Shown piece by piece: positions 17,372 to 25,855 of a stretch of DNA of 64,000 nt. Where the stretch lies: positions 248,001 to 312,000 of the forward strand of contig NZ_LYPA01000064.1 of assembly GCF_001675045.1 (NCBI RefSeq), in the 5' to 3' direction. Numbering within the stretch: position 1 is the first letter of the stretch; every line of letters starts with the position of its first letter. Position numbers and translations under genes: made by a program. The notes under the pieces are model-generated. The model had not been told where the DNA came from. It worked only from the letters and a program-made list of their open reading frames with translations, and made no database searches. The DNA comes from Paenibacillus oryzae. GTDB lineage: Bacteria > Bacillota > Bacilli > Paenibacillales > Paenibacillaceae.

Positions 17372-17590
17372 TTAACCATTAAACTTTCCAGAACTCTTAG
17401 CGATAAAACAATTGCCATTATCCTCGATTGCTATAGTCTCATCGGTTGACACTTCATTGATTGTATATTGTTTTGTTTGTACCTACTGGTACTTATTAGA
17501 GAAAACTTTAGTTGAAGTCGTTGTTTCATCAACTGAGAACTCCTCAACACTTCCCGGTTCAAAATCCATGTTGTCAGCACTTTCAACAGA
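17372..17590 (-). pseudogene. Decayed small reading frame downstream of the S1 protease
   Basis: Read on the minus strand, one frame gives a protein-like acidic sequence ('ADNMDFEPGSVEEFSVDETT', then 'YTINEVSTDETIAIEDNGN'), interrupted by a TAG at 17484-17486 and with no start or signal sequence in frame. A hydrophobic signal-like stretch occurs just upstream in a different frame. This suggests a small secreted protein ruined by a nonsense change and a frameshift. No family recognised; could be chance. Confidence 0.25.
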
Positions 17591-17674
17591 GACATTCTAC
17601 ATATATCCATCCAAATATTAACACTAAGAAAAAAGAGGGGATTTCTGTCACGCATATACGTATATTACAAATAC

Positions 17675-19012
17675 TTAATCCCCTACAATTACACCAGTAA
17701 GACCTAAATTGCTCATAACGTTAGATAGTTTGCTAGAAATAAATAGTTGCTGTCCGTCAAACTCCCCACCTCCGCTTAGAACACCGGTTAATTTAGAGCC
17801 AGTCTTGCCATTATAAGTAGCGTTTGGATAATATGTCGGTGAACCGCTGTCACCTGCTTGAGCATCCGCTGCAACCGCAAATTGATTTGAGAGGTTTACG
17901 GTACCTAATGATGTGACCTGAGTATACGATACAGTGCCATAAGTAATCGTACCACATGTGACTCCTGTAGATATACCTGATTTACAAACGACTGCACCAG
18001 TGGTGTAAATTAAGCCTGTATTTATGTCCACTACGTTTGCATCTCCGTATATTTTCCCAGATTCATTATTTATGTTTACAGCAATACCAAGAGCATCTGT
18101 ATTACCCGAAAGTTGTCGAACTGTAACTGTACCCAGACTCAGCCCGCCTTGGGTAAACCATTCTCCAAGTCCACTTGCGCAGTGACCAGCCGTTACAATA
18201 AAACGTTTACCAGCGTTGACTCCGGTAAAGGCTGTTGTACATTTTCCTGAGTTAGATGTATTTACTATTTCAAGTCCTCCGTAAACTGGCCTTGTATAAG
18301 CCGATCTACTTAAACCATTAATACCATTAGCCTCTCTAACGTCATATAACTGTTTGTTAAATTTGTTACTTAAAATCTCATTAACTCTTTCGTAATTATT
18401 CTCGGTTGCAATAACTATTTTGTTCTCTTTTGTAGATATTGCTGTAAACCAGTCACTAATCTCTGCGTTCACCAATTCATTATCAATCTGCGAGTGTATT
18501 TTTTCCAATTCATTATATGAGAATGTAACATCGTAGAATACGATATCCCCTTTTTCGGGTAAGTCAGAAAACACTTTAATTAGTTTATCTCTTGACTTTC
18601 CTTTCGACACCAATCCAATCTTTAAGACTCCATTTTTTTCATGATGGTCAAAATACATACCTCCATACGAGTCCGCTATGTCAATGATATTTTCAATATT
18701 CTCCTGGAGCTTTGATGCTTCATCAATTTTTATAATCCGTTTCTCCAATAATGCTAGTTCTTCATCTGTTAATAGAGCCCCATATTTCTCCTGGGCTTTC
18801 GAGGAAAAGAGTTTTCCATTAATTGAACCTAGTTCAGTATCTATCGGTGGGAATCCTAGCTGTTTGCGGAAATCATTTGACTTACTTACTTCTTGAGCAG
18901 TTAAGTTGCTAAACCTGTCGTCACTGACACTTCCATTACTTGCCCAAGCAGTAGAAGCAAAAACCAGTGACACCAACAAAAAGATTATTGCAACCTTCCT
19001 AAATCGATACAC
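17675..19012 (-). CDS. Secreted S1-family serine protease, alpha-lytic/streptogrisin type
   Basis: About 445 residues. A signal peptide (MYRFRKVAIIFLLVSLVFAS, cleavage near 'AWA') and a pro-region of about 200 residues precede a chymotrypsin-fold protease domain. The triad is visible: His277 in 'VTAGHCA', Asp306 in 'GNTDALGI', Ser389 in 'AQAGDSGSPTYY'. Cysteine pairs around the His and in 'CKSGISTGVTCG' suit the disulfides of alpha-lytic-like enzymes. 'GGMYFDHHEKNGVLKIGLV' resembles the alpha-lytic pro-domain fold. It should be secreted as an inactive precursor and mature extracellularly. GTG start at 19012 chosen because GGAGG lies seven bases upstream. Confidence 0.85.
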   Translation of the reverse strand: MYRFRKVAIIFLLVSLVFASTAWASNGSVSDDRFSNLTAQEVSKSNDFRKQLGFPPIDTELGSINGKLFSSKAQEKYGALLTDEELALLEKRIIKIDEASKLQENIENIIDIADSYGGMYFDHHEKNGVLKIGLVSKGKSRDKLIKVFSDLPEKGDIVFYDVTFSYNELEKIHSQIDNELVNAEISDWFTAISTKENKIVIATENNYERVNEILSNKFNKQLYDVREANGINGLSRSAYTRPVYGGLEIVNTSNSGKCTTAFTGVNAGKRFIVTAGHCASGLGEWFTQGGLSLGTVTVRQLSGNTDALGIAVNINNESGKIYGDANVVDINTGLIYTTGAVVCKSGISTGVTCGTITYGTVSYTQVTSLGTVNLSNQFAVAADAQAGDSGSPTYYPNATYNGKTGSKLTGVLSGGGEFDGQQLFISSKLSNVMSNLGLTGVIVGD

Positions 19013-19048
19013 TAATATCCCTCCAGTAGTAATGATAGTGTTTACCAC

Positions 19049-19922
19049 ACTTCATAGACATATTAACATTTGGTAGGTATTGGGTCAACCATATTATGGA
19101 ACTTATGTATCTTGTTGTCGTTGTAAATTTTACATATATGATTTTCATACATATATCCCAACCATAGAGTGATGGTGGCAGGCCGTCATCAGCTTGTAAT
19201 GAAGCGCCAGCATCTAGAGGGGATTCGCTCTGCTAACGGTAAGCCTGTCTCCGCACCTTTGCCCCGACTGGCACCGCAGCAGGTTACACAGCGGGAACTC
19301 TCAGTCAACGAATAGTTACTAGAGTAGGGAGTCCCGTCATGGTCGTCATACAAGAATGTCTGAAAGATTCATTTGAACAAAACGGATGGAGCCGAATCCC
19401 GGAAATTCTGTATAAGCATGCGGAAGACGCAGCCAAGCACAACCATTCGTATCTAGAATTGCAGTTCGGAAGAATACTTCCATGCGCCAGCGTTTTCTAT
19501 AGACCTCAAGTGCTTTGAGAGGAAAAGTCTGGTGATTGGTAATGTTCAAATAGGCACCTTTGTAGTTGGCAAGGGAATCCTGCCCTCCTCAGTTGTAAAT
19601 GTGCATTCTTCATCTTTTTTTAAACGAATATCAACGACAGCAGCAATCGCAAAAAAGCGATCCTTTGGGCTGTCCTTCTCGTCCCATAGCGGGGAAAGGC
19701 ACATGGTAATAGGAATCTTGTCTACCTGGCTCCTTCATGAGTCGAAAAAACGGTAACTCTCCTATTTTTATTAGTGTTGGTGCAAATACCCTTAACCGAA
19801 AAAAAGTACAGATAATTAATCTTTTGAAGATTTTTGAAAATTCTTTTGAAACCATTAGAACTGTTTGGAAGTATAATGTGGACTGTAAGATAAATTACTT
19901 TATTTTTTGGGGGGAATAATCA
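19049..19922. other. Accessory intergenic stretch with mobile-element debris
   Basis: No intact gene. It contains a transposase-like fragment (19346-19549, minus) and protein-like but broken frames around 19560-19700 on the minus strand ('DRFFAIAAVVDIRLKK'). A short rightward frame near 19170-19312 ('LPRLAPQQVTQRELSVNE') may be the end of another transposase. No terminal inverted repeats were recognised. Confidence 0.4.
19346..19549 (-). mobile_element. Degenerate IS4-like transposase C-terminal fragment
   Basis: The 67-residue frame begins with 'LEVYRKRWRMEVFFRTA', which matches the Y-(2)-R-(3)-E type signature helix (Y..RW..E.FFR) of IS4-family transposases, then loses resemblance, indicating frameshift or decay. 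Catalytic Asp residues would lie upstream, where no long frame exists. Read as a fossil insertion sequence. Confidence 0.4.
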
Positions 19923-20585
19923 ATGAAAAAGCTTCTACTTGTACTGACCGCCGTTTCCACCCTGCTACTGTCCGCATGTGGTGCAGCGCAGAACAACAAC
20001 GAAGGCACAGTAAATGAATCAAAAGAAACCGCAGGAGCACCTGCTGAAGGTAGCGAAAATGCCGCTCCAACTGAGGCTGCTAAAGAAGAAAAAAACGAAG
20101 CAATCGAGGTTGACAAAGGATTATTCAACAATGAGGTTACGTTGCCCGCCAGCATGTTTGAAGGGCAAGCCTATGAAGAAATAGTTGCCCAAGCCAAAGA
20201 GGAAGGCATTGACGAGGTCATTCAGAATGATGACGGATCAGTCACTTACAAAATGTCTAAATCCGTTTACAAAAAGATGATGGATGAAATGGAAAAAGGC
20301 ATGCTTGATTACGTTAGTGAGTTAAAAAGCGGCGAAAATTTTGCCTCCATCAAGGATGTGACTCATAATAAAACATTTTCCGAGTTTACTTTGATTGTGG
20401 ATAAAGCAGCTTACGAAGGCGGATTTGATGGCATGGCGTCACTGGGTATTGTGGTTGTTGCTTCCTACTACCAATTGTTTAGCGGCGTTTCTTCCGATGA
20501 TTTAAAAATTACCATTAACGCGCAGGATGAGGCGACAAAAGAAATATTCAACACACGAGTATATCCCGAAGCGTTAGAGCAATAG
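19923..20585 (+). CDS. Putative lipoprotein, unknown function
   Basis: A 220-residue protein with a lipoprotein signal peptide; the lipobox L-S-A-C places the lipidated cysteine at residue 19. Residues 20-60 are a low-complexity Asn/Glu/Ala linker. The remainder is an alternating acidic domain ('GQAYEEIVAQAKEEGIDEVI', 'DDGSVTYKMSKSVYKKMMDE') with no motif I can place. Lipidated at the outer face of the membrane. A G-rich GGGGGG lies before the ATG. It stands alone between transposase debris and two leftward membrane-protein genes. Confidence 0.7.
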   Translation: MKKLLLVLTAVSTLLLSACGAAQNNNEGTVNESKETAGAPAEGSENAAPTEAAKEEKNEAIEVDKGLFNNEVTLPASMFEGQAYEEIVAQAKEEGIDEVIQNDDGSVTYKMSKSVYKKMMDEMEKGMLDYVSELKSGENFASIKDVTHNKTFSEFTLIVDKAAYEGGFDGMASLGIVVVASYYQLFSGVSSDDLKITINAQDEATKEIFNTRVYPEALEQ

Positions 20586-20648
20586 AGCAACAGAACAACA
20601 AATCAATAGATCAATAGTTGATTAGTTAATATTAATAAAGCATACAGC

Positions 20649-20680
20649 AGGCTCATTAATCAATAGGGATTAATGAGCCT
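20649..20680. terminator. Hairpin after the lipoprotein gene
   Basis: A perfect 13-base-pair inverted repeat (AGGCTCATTAATC and its complement around AATAGG) between convergent genes. No clear T-run, so terminator activity is an inference from position and stem strength. Confidence 0.5.
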
Positions 20681-20719
20681 GGTTTACAATCTGCCCCAAC
20701 TAAATACGCGCTGCCGAAC

Positions 20720-21241
20720 TTATTTGTAATACAGGAGCTGGCCCGACACGGAAGCAAAATTATCTCTAGAGGATCCTCCATTTCTAAATGAAAGCCTGAT
20801 GGCTGCTTCCTCCCCCACAGAGAGATCATCGGGAATTGCTCCCGAGGCCGTTGCGATAACATAACCCCGATCGTCATAAAAGCTGAGTTCAACCCCTTGA
20901 TTAGTCCTGCTTCCAGATGAACTGCGCCAATTAAAATCTGCCGTGACAGATGAGGAGCTTCTCACTTGAATGTTGTCCACTCTGTATTCCCACGTTTCAA
21001 TTGCACCAAAAGCAGATGAACCGCTATCCTTCCACTGCGTCGTAGCGGCAAAAATGCATACCACTACGGCGACAATCGAAACAACAATGAACGTAAAGAT
21101 CTTTTCAATGGCATAAGGCTTTCTGATTTTGTCAGTCATCAGGACATGACCGCATTGCGGACAATGCGTGAGGTTCTCAGGATAATACATCTTGCAGGAA
21201 TAACAGATACTGCTTAATTTCGTATTTACGCTACTATTCAT
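20720..21241 (-). CDS. Zinc-ribbon membrane protein, unknown function
   Basis: A 173-residue protein. Two CxxC pairs (CYSC at about residue 13 and CPQC at about 28) form an N-terminal zinc ribbon, followed by a transmembrane helix (IFTFIVVSIVAVVVCIFAAT) and an extracytoplasmic beta-rich domain ('ELSFYDDRGYVIATASGAIP'). The layout is common in Firmicute membrane proteins of unknown role. It ends the pair with the gene at 21249 (seven bases apart), and both run away from the divergent response regulator. Confidence 0.65.
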   Translation of the reverse strand: MNSSVNTKLSSICYSCKMYYPENLTHCPQCGHVLMTDKIRKPYAIEKIFTFIVVSIVAVVVCIFAATTQWKDSGSSAFGAIETWEYRVDNIQVRSSSSVTADFNWRSSSGSRTNQGVELSFYDDRGYVIATASGAIPDDLSVGEEAAIRLSFRNGGSSRDNFASVSGQLLYYK

Positions 21242-21248
21242 GTTAGTG

Positions 21249-21587
21249 TTATTCGTCTTCCCTTCTATTGCCCGCTTTTATATCATCCAGCAGCTCGATT
21301 ATTTTTGCCACTCCCAAGCTCAATGCCCCGCCTATAACACTTGCTATAACAACGCCCATCCCGATTATCCACTCACCTGTCGCAAATACAAATACCCCCC
21401 AAAAAATGCCGACAATTAAAGCCAAATAACCAGAAATATAAAGGAGGTCAATAACGAACATTCCTTCACCTTTTCTTCTTTGGAACTTATTCAAGTCAAA
21501 GGGCTTATCGGTGTAAAGCGGCATATACTCCTCCCTCTTGGCTTGACTCCGATCCGAATTCTGCTTTTGGATTGACGGGTCCCCCAT
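21249..21587 (-). CDS. Small two-helix membrane protein, unknown function
   Basis: About 112 residues from the ATG at 21587, which has AGGAGG nine bases upstream; a second candidate ATG at 21524 (MPLYTDKPF) also has GGAGG. Two hydrophobic helices ('MFVIDLLYISGYLALIVGIF' and 'IGMGVVIASVIGGALSLGVA') end in an acidic tail. I recognise no family. It precedes the zinc-ribbon gene with seven bases between them, so the two are probably cotranscribed. Confidence 0.6.
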   Translation of the reverse strand: MGDPSIQKQNSDRSQAKREEYMPLYTDKPFDLNKFQRRKGEGMFVIDLLYISGYLALIVGIFWGVFVFATGEWIIGMGVVIASVIGGALSLGVAKIIELLDDIKAGNRREDE

Positions 21588-21713
21588 TCTTTTCAACCTC
21601 CTCATCTGAACTAAACCTCTCCCATTCTCTTCTAAGATTATCACATTTCCTTCCATTCTTCTCCACACAAACTCCAAATAGATAGGTTATACTGCAAATT
21701 GGGAGTGATTGGG

Positions 21714-22382
21714 ATGAAGCATATTTTAGTTATTGAAGACGATCCTGATATTCAGGAGATGTTATGCGCCTATTTGAGGGATGCCGGTTATACGGTGGGA
21801 GCTGCGGGGGATGGCCTTGAAGCGCTTGACCTGTTTCATAAGGAAAAATGGGATTTGATCCTGCTGGACATTATGCTGCCCAAAATTAACGGCTACGGCG
21901 TTTGCGAGCTGATTCGGCGCGAATCCACCCTCCCCGTCATGATGCTGACTGCGCTTGATTCGGAGGAGCATCAGCTTAAAGGCTTTGATTTAAACGTCGA
22001 TGATTACGTCACAAAGCCGTTTTCCATGCCGGTTCTGCTTCGAAAAATAGCGGCGATTCTGCGGCGCGCCGGCGGCGAGGATAACCAAAGTCGGATGTTG
22101 GCTTACAAGGATTTGACGCTTGATCTGGATGCCTATAGCCTGACGGTCGCAGATCATCAGCTGGAATTGACCAGCCGGGAGTTCGAGCTGCTGAAGGAGC
22201 TGCTGCAAAATCAGGGGCGAGTGTTAACGCGTTCCGTTTTGCTCGGCAAGCTGTGGAATTATGATTTTTTGGGCGATGAACGAATCGTGGATACCCACAT
22301 TAAAAATTTGCGAAAAAAACTGGATCGCGATTATATTGAAACGGTTCGGGGGGTGGGATATCGTGTTGCGAAAGCTAATTAG
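21714..22382 (+). CDS. OmpR-family response regulator
   Basis: A 222-residue two-component regulator. The receiver domain has acidic residues in 'LVIEDDPDIQ', phospho-acceptor Asp52 in 'LLDIMLPKINGYG', conserved Thr in 'MMLTAL' and Lys in 'DYVTKPF'. The C-terminal winged helix ('LTSREFELLKELLQNQGRVL', 'IVDTHIKNLRKKL', 'VRGVGYR') is of OmpR/PhoB type and binds direct repeats in promoters. ATG at 21714 has GGAG eight bases upstream. It overlaps the kinase gene by 20 bases, so they form one unit. Targets unknown; the ABC system 2.6 kb downstream is a possible one. Confidence 0.9.
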   Translation: MKHILVIEDDPDIQEMLCAYLRDAGYTVGAAGDGLEALDLFHKEKWDLILLDIMLPKINGYGVCELIRRESTLPVMMLTALDSEEHQLKGFDLNVDDYVTKPFSMPVLLRKIAAILRRAGGEDNQSRMLAYKDLTLDLDAYSLTVADHQLELTSREFELLKELLQNQGRVLTRSVLLGKLWNYDFLGDERIVDTHIKNLRKKLDRDYIETVRGVGYRVAKAN

Positions 22383-23928
22383 CAGGCTAGCGGGCAGCCT
22401 GACGACACGCATTTTTGTAATTACGGCGTTGGTTCTGACAACGGCCTGCTGTTTGACGTATGCTTTTATCGTTTGGGCCGCCCCAATAACGTATACTTCA
22501 ATGATGAACAACGAGCTTGTGCAGCGCTCGGAGCAATTGGTCAATGAATTGAGTCTGATCTCTACGGAAGATAGCGGCCCGTTGCTCTCACGGTTTATTT
22601 TGGAAACAGGCGCAGAGGTGAAGGTTGTTGATGAAGAAGGCAAAAGTGTCGTTCCCACACTTTCCATGGGGAACAAGGAGCCAGAAAACAGCCAGTCTGA
22701 ACGATCCTCATCTTCGCCTTATCTCATGAGCGTTGACCATGATCAAGGCACCATCACAACTTTGCAATCCACGGTCGAAGTGATGGATGCAATCAATGAT
22801 ATAGAAATGTCGGACAGGACCATGTCGGATGTAGTAATGACGGTTTCAGATTATGACGCCTCTTACCCTGTTACCTTTCGAAACTCCACCGAGCCGTATA
22901 CGCTGACCGTATTGGCTGGCACCGATGTCGCCAACCAGACCAAGCAAGCACTGGAGCAGGTATGGCCTTATTTGGCGCTGGTTGTGCTCGGCATTTCGGT
23001 GTTAGGCGCATTGCTGTATTCCCGGTTTATTACCAAACCTATCGTGCGGCTTAGCGCAATCTCTCAGCAAATGGCCGATCTGGACTTCACCTGGAAAAGC
23101 AAGGATACCCGCTCCGATGAAATCGGCGTTTTGGGCCGCAATCTGGATGAGCTTTCCGGACGTCTGTCCTCTGCGCTGGCACAATTGCAAAACGCCAATG
23201 ACTCTTTGTCGCGGGAGCTTGACCGTAAGCAAAGGCTGGACAAGCAGCGGACGTCCTTTTTTTCGGCTGCCTCGCATGAATTAAAAACACCCCTCACCGT
23301 CTTGAAAGGCCAGCTATCCGGCATGCTGGCCGGCGTTGATATTTACAGAAACCGCGACAAATACCTGCTCCGCTCTCTCGCCGTAACAAACCGCATGGAG
23401 GCGCTGGTAATCGAAATGCTGGCGATTTCCAGACTGGACAATACGGATGTTGAGTTCAAACGGGAATTGGTTGTTTTATCGTCCGTGCTTCTTTCTCAAA
23501 CCGAGCAATGCACGGAATTGGCGGAGCAAAAGGGACAGTCGCTTGACGTCCATATTGCTCCTGGATTAACAACCAGCGGAGATGAAGCTATGTTGAGCCG
23601 TGCCATTGCCAATCTTTTGACCAATGCTATCTTTTATTCGCCGGAGGGAGCAGCCATCGCTGTTTCCCTGCTGCCGGACGGACCCCAATCTATTTTGACC
23701 ATTGTCAATAGCAACGCCTCCATCCCGGAGGAGGATTTGCCTCATTTATTCGAGGCCTTTTACCGGGTAGAATCCTCACGGAACCGGGACAGCGGCGGAA
23801 GCGGGCTGGGGCTCTATATCGTCAAAAAAATTCTGGACCGGCACGGAGCGTCATGCCAAATACGGAATACGGGCAATCAAGTCAGAGTAACCGTTACTTT
23901 TAAAGATGATTCGGAGCTTGCTTTTTAG
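22363..23928 (+). CDS. Membrane sensor histidine kinase
   Basis: About 521 residues from a GTG start at 22363, inside the end of the response-regulator gene and behind a G-rich GGGGGGTGGG. Two transmembrane helices (about residues 15-37 and 205-228) flank an extracytoplasmic sensor region of about 165 residues. A HAMP segment follows, then HisKA with phospho-accepting His305 in '[16 protein letters not shown]', and the ATPase boxes '[10 protein letters not shown]' (N) and '[14 protein letters not shown]' (G2). Membrane-bound kinase for the adjacent regulator. The ligand is unknown. Its stop overlaps the convergent phzF-like gene by four bases. Confidence 0.9.
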   Translation: MLRKLISRLAGSLTTRIFVITALVLTTACCLTYAFIVWAAPITYTSMMNNELVQRSEQLVNELSLISTEDSGPLLSRFILETGAEVKVVDEEGKSVVPTLSMGNKEPENSQSERSSSSPYLMSVDHDQGTITTLQSTVEVMDAINDIEMSDRTMSDVVMTVSDYDASYPVTFRNSTEPYTLTVLAGTDVANQTKQALEQVWPYLALVVLGISVLGALLYSRFITKPIVRLSAISQQMADLDFTWKSKDTRSDEIGVLGRNLDELSGRLSSALAQLQNANDSLSRELDRKQRLDKQRTSFFSAASHELKTPLTVLKGQLSGMLAGVDIYRNRDKYLLRSLAVTNRMEALVIEMLAISRLDNTDVEFKRELVVLSSVLLSQTEQCTELAEQKGQSLDVHIAPGLTTSGDEAMLSRAIANLLTNAIFYSPEGAAIAVSLLPDGPQSILTIVNSNASIPEEDLPHLFEAFYRVESSRNRDSGGSGLGLYIVKKILDRHGASCQIRNTGNQVRVTVTFKDDSELAF

Positions 23929-24806
23929 TCGATGGTAACTTCGAATTCTTTTACATAAACAGCATTGCCGGTCACCTCGATCACATTTCCATCCTCGCTC
24001 ACGGACACGCCGACCCTCCCGTTTCGGCCGATTTCCTGGCCTTGTTCAATTAAAAGCTCAAGGGGAGCATTTTGCTTGTTGATGTATCTGGCATAATAGG
24101 CTCCCATAACCCCCGATGCCGTCCCCGTCACAGGGTCCTCGATGGTGCCTGAATATGGAGAGGAAAAATGCCGTGCGTGCATATGCGCGTTGACATCATA
24201 GGTTTCCAGACAAAACGGATGGATCGACGCTTTCGGCATTTCCTTCAGGATCGACGGGAATCGATTGTTGTCGGGTACCATACGCTTGAAAGCTTCAAGA
24301 CGCTTAACGGGAATCAGTAACGTCCATGTGCCCGTGCTTCCATATACGGTTGGCAGCTCCGTTGCAATATCGCTCTCTTGGAGCCCCATAGCGTCAGCCA
24401 GCTCTTTAAGCGATCCGTTAAACGGCTGAAACTGAGGCGCGGCTTGTCTCATCGTCATATAGAGGCCATCCTTGGAATGAAAGCGTATCGGTAAAATACC
24501 TGCTTTTGTTTCCAGGGTCAGGCTGGATTTTTCATGTAGCAGCCCCCTTGTTTTTAAAGCGTACAGGGTCGCCATTGTGGCATGGCCGCAAAGATTAATT
24601 TCATGACCCGGCGTAAAAAAGGCAATTTTCAAATCCGCCTGATCCGATGACAACGGGAACGCCGTTTCGTTAAAGCCAACCCGCTCTGCCACCTTCTGCA
24701 TTTGTTCCTCCGTAAGCGCCTCTCCCCCCAGGACCACCCCTGCCGGATTTCCCATATCGGGAACATCGCTAAACGCGTCATAATGATACACCTTTACCTT
24801 GTTCAA
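23925..24806 (-). CDS. PhzF-family isomerase-like protein
   Basis: A 293-residue protein with two tandem diaminopimelate-epimerase-like halves: '[18 protein letters not shown]', 'GFNETAFPL' with the conserved catalytic Glu47, '[20 protein letters not shown]' and '[16 protein letters not shown]'. PhzF proteins catalyse proton shifts on small cyclic substrates; most relatives outside phenazine clusters have unknown substrates, and no phenazine genes are present here. TTG start behind GGGGGTGG. Convergent with, and overlapping, the sensor kinase gene. Soluble cytoplasmic enzyme. Confidence 0.85.
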   Translation of the reverse strand: MNKVKVYHYDAFSDVPDMGNPAGVVLGGEALTEEQMQKVAERVGFNETAFPLSSDQADLKIAFFTPGHEINLCGHATMATLYALKTRGLLHEKSSLTLETKAGILPIRFHSKDGLYMTMRQAAPQFQPFNGSLKELADAMGLQESDIATELPTVYGSTGTWTLLIPVKRLEAFKRMVPDNNRFPSILKEMPKASIHPFCLETYDVNAHMHARHFSSPYSGTIEDPVTGTASGVMGAYYARYINKQNAPLELLIEQGQEIGRNGRVGVSVSEDGNVIEVTGNAVYVKEFEVTID

Positions 24807-24988
24807 ATGCCCACCCCCATCTTATGTATACTGTTTATTTTAACAATTACGGATGAAATTGAAAGCTGCCGGCAAAAGAAACGTTTTCGGATACTCCATG
24901 AAAACTACATATGAACTCCAAACCGCCTTCAAACAATAGCTTTAAGCTGGATGCATGGCCGTCACATAATAGAAAGGAAGGGTGACAC

Positions 24989-25855
24989 ATGCAATTTACT
25001 TTAGACCGGCTCGGAATGATTTATCCTTCGGGCAAGCAAGCGTTAAAAAATATCAATATGACGTTGGAGGCCCCTAATCTGATTGGTCTGCTAGGCCCAA
25101 ACGGGGCTGGAAAATCGACCCTTATGGGACTGCTGACAGCAGGCCTTAAGCCCTCGGAAGGGTCCATTTCCATGAATGGAAGCCCCCTGCTCTCCCAAGA
25201 AAAAGAGCTAAAAGCCAAGCTGGGCTACCTGCCCCAAACCTTTGGTTTGTTTGACGAATTGACGGTTTGGCAGTTCCTGGACTACATGTCCGCGTTAAAA
25301 GGCATTTCGGCCAGCAAGGAAGCCATACGCCAAGCTATTGCCGATACCGGCCTGGAGGATAAACAGAAAAGCCGCATCCGCACGCTCTCCGGCGGCCAGC
25401 GCCAACGCGTCGGCATCGCCCAGGCTTTGCTGGGAGAGCCTGAATTATTAATTTTGGACGAGCCAACGGTAGGCCTCGACCCGCAGGAGCGCATCCGGTT
25501 TCGCAATTTGTTTTCACGTATCGCGCAGAACAGGATCGTCCTCCTGTCCACTCATATCATTGAGGATGTTCAGTCCGTGTGCAACCGTCTGATCGTCATC
25601 AAGGATGGCATGCTTTTGTTTAACGGCAGCCCGGAGGAGCTTATTTTGCTAGCGCAGGGGCATGTCGGCAGCTTTATGGAAAATGAAGCAAATAAGGCGG
25701 ACAGCAGCATTCGGATTACATCCCGAATCAATACCTCGCGCGGCATATGCTGCCGGGGCGTAGCCGACCGACTGCCCGGTTATGCGGAGTCCGCGGAACC
25801 AACACTTGAAGAAGCCTATTTGTTTCTGCTTGAAAAAGGAGGCAGCGGAAAATGA
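24989..25855 (+). CDS. ABC transporter ATP-binding protein
   Basis: A 288-residue ABC ATPase: Walker A 'GPNGAGKST', Q-loop 'YLPQTFGLFDELTVWQFLDY', signature 'LSGGQRQRVGIAQALLG', Walker B 'LLILDEPTVGLDP' and the switch His in 'LSTHI'. It powers an ABC-2-type membrane system made of the next two genes; it overlaps the following start by four bases (ATGA). AGGAAGGGTG precedes the ATG. The layout (ATPase, permease-peptidase fusion, permease) points to an exporter or a membrane-peptide processing system rather than an importer. Confidence 0.9.
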   Translation: MQFTLDRLGMIYPSGKQALKNINMTLEAPNLIGLLGPNGAGKSTLMGLLTAGLKPSEGSISMNGSPLLSQEKELKAKLGYLPQTFGLFDELTVWQFLDYMSALKGISASKEAIRQAIADTGLEDKQKSRIRTLSGGQRQRVGIAQALLGEPELLILDEPTVGLDPQERIRFRNLFSRIAQNRIVLLSTHIIEDVQSVCNRLIVIKDGMLLFNGSPEELILLAQGHVGSFMENEANKADSSIRITSRINTSRGICCRGVADRLPGYAESAEPTLEEAYLFLLEKGGSGK

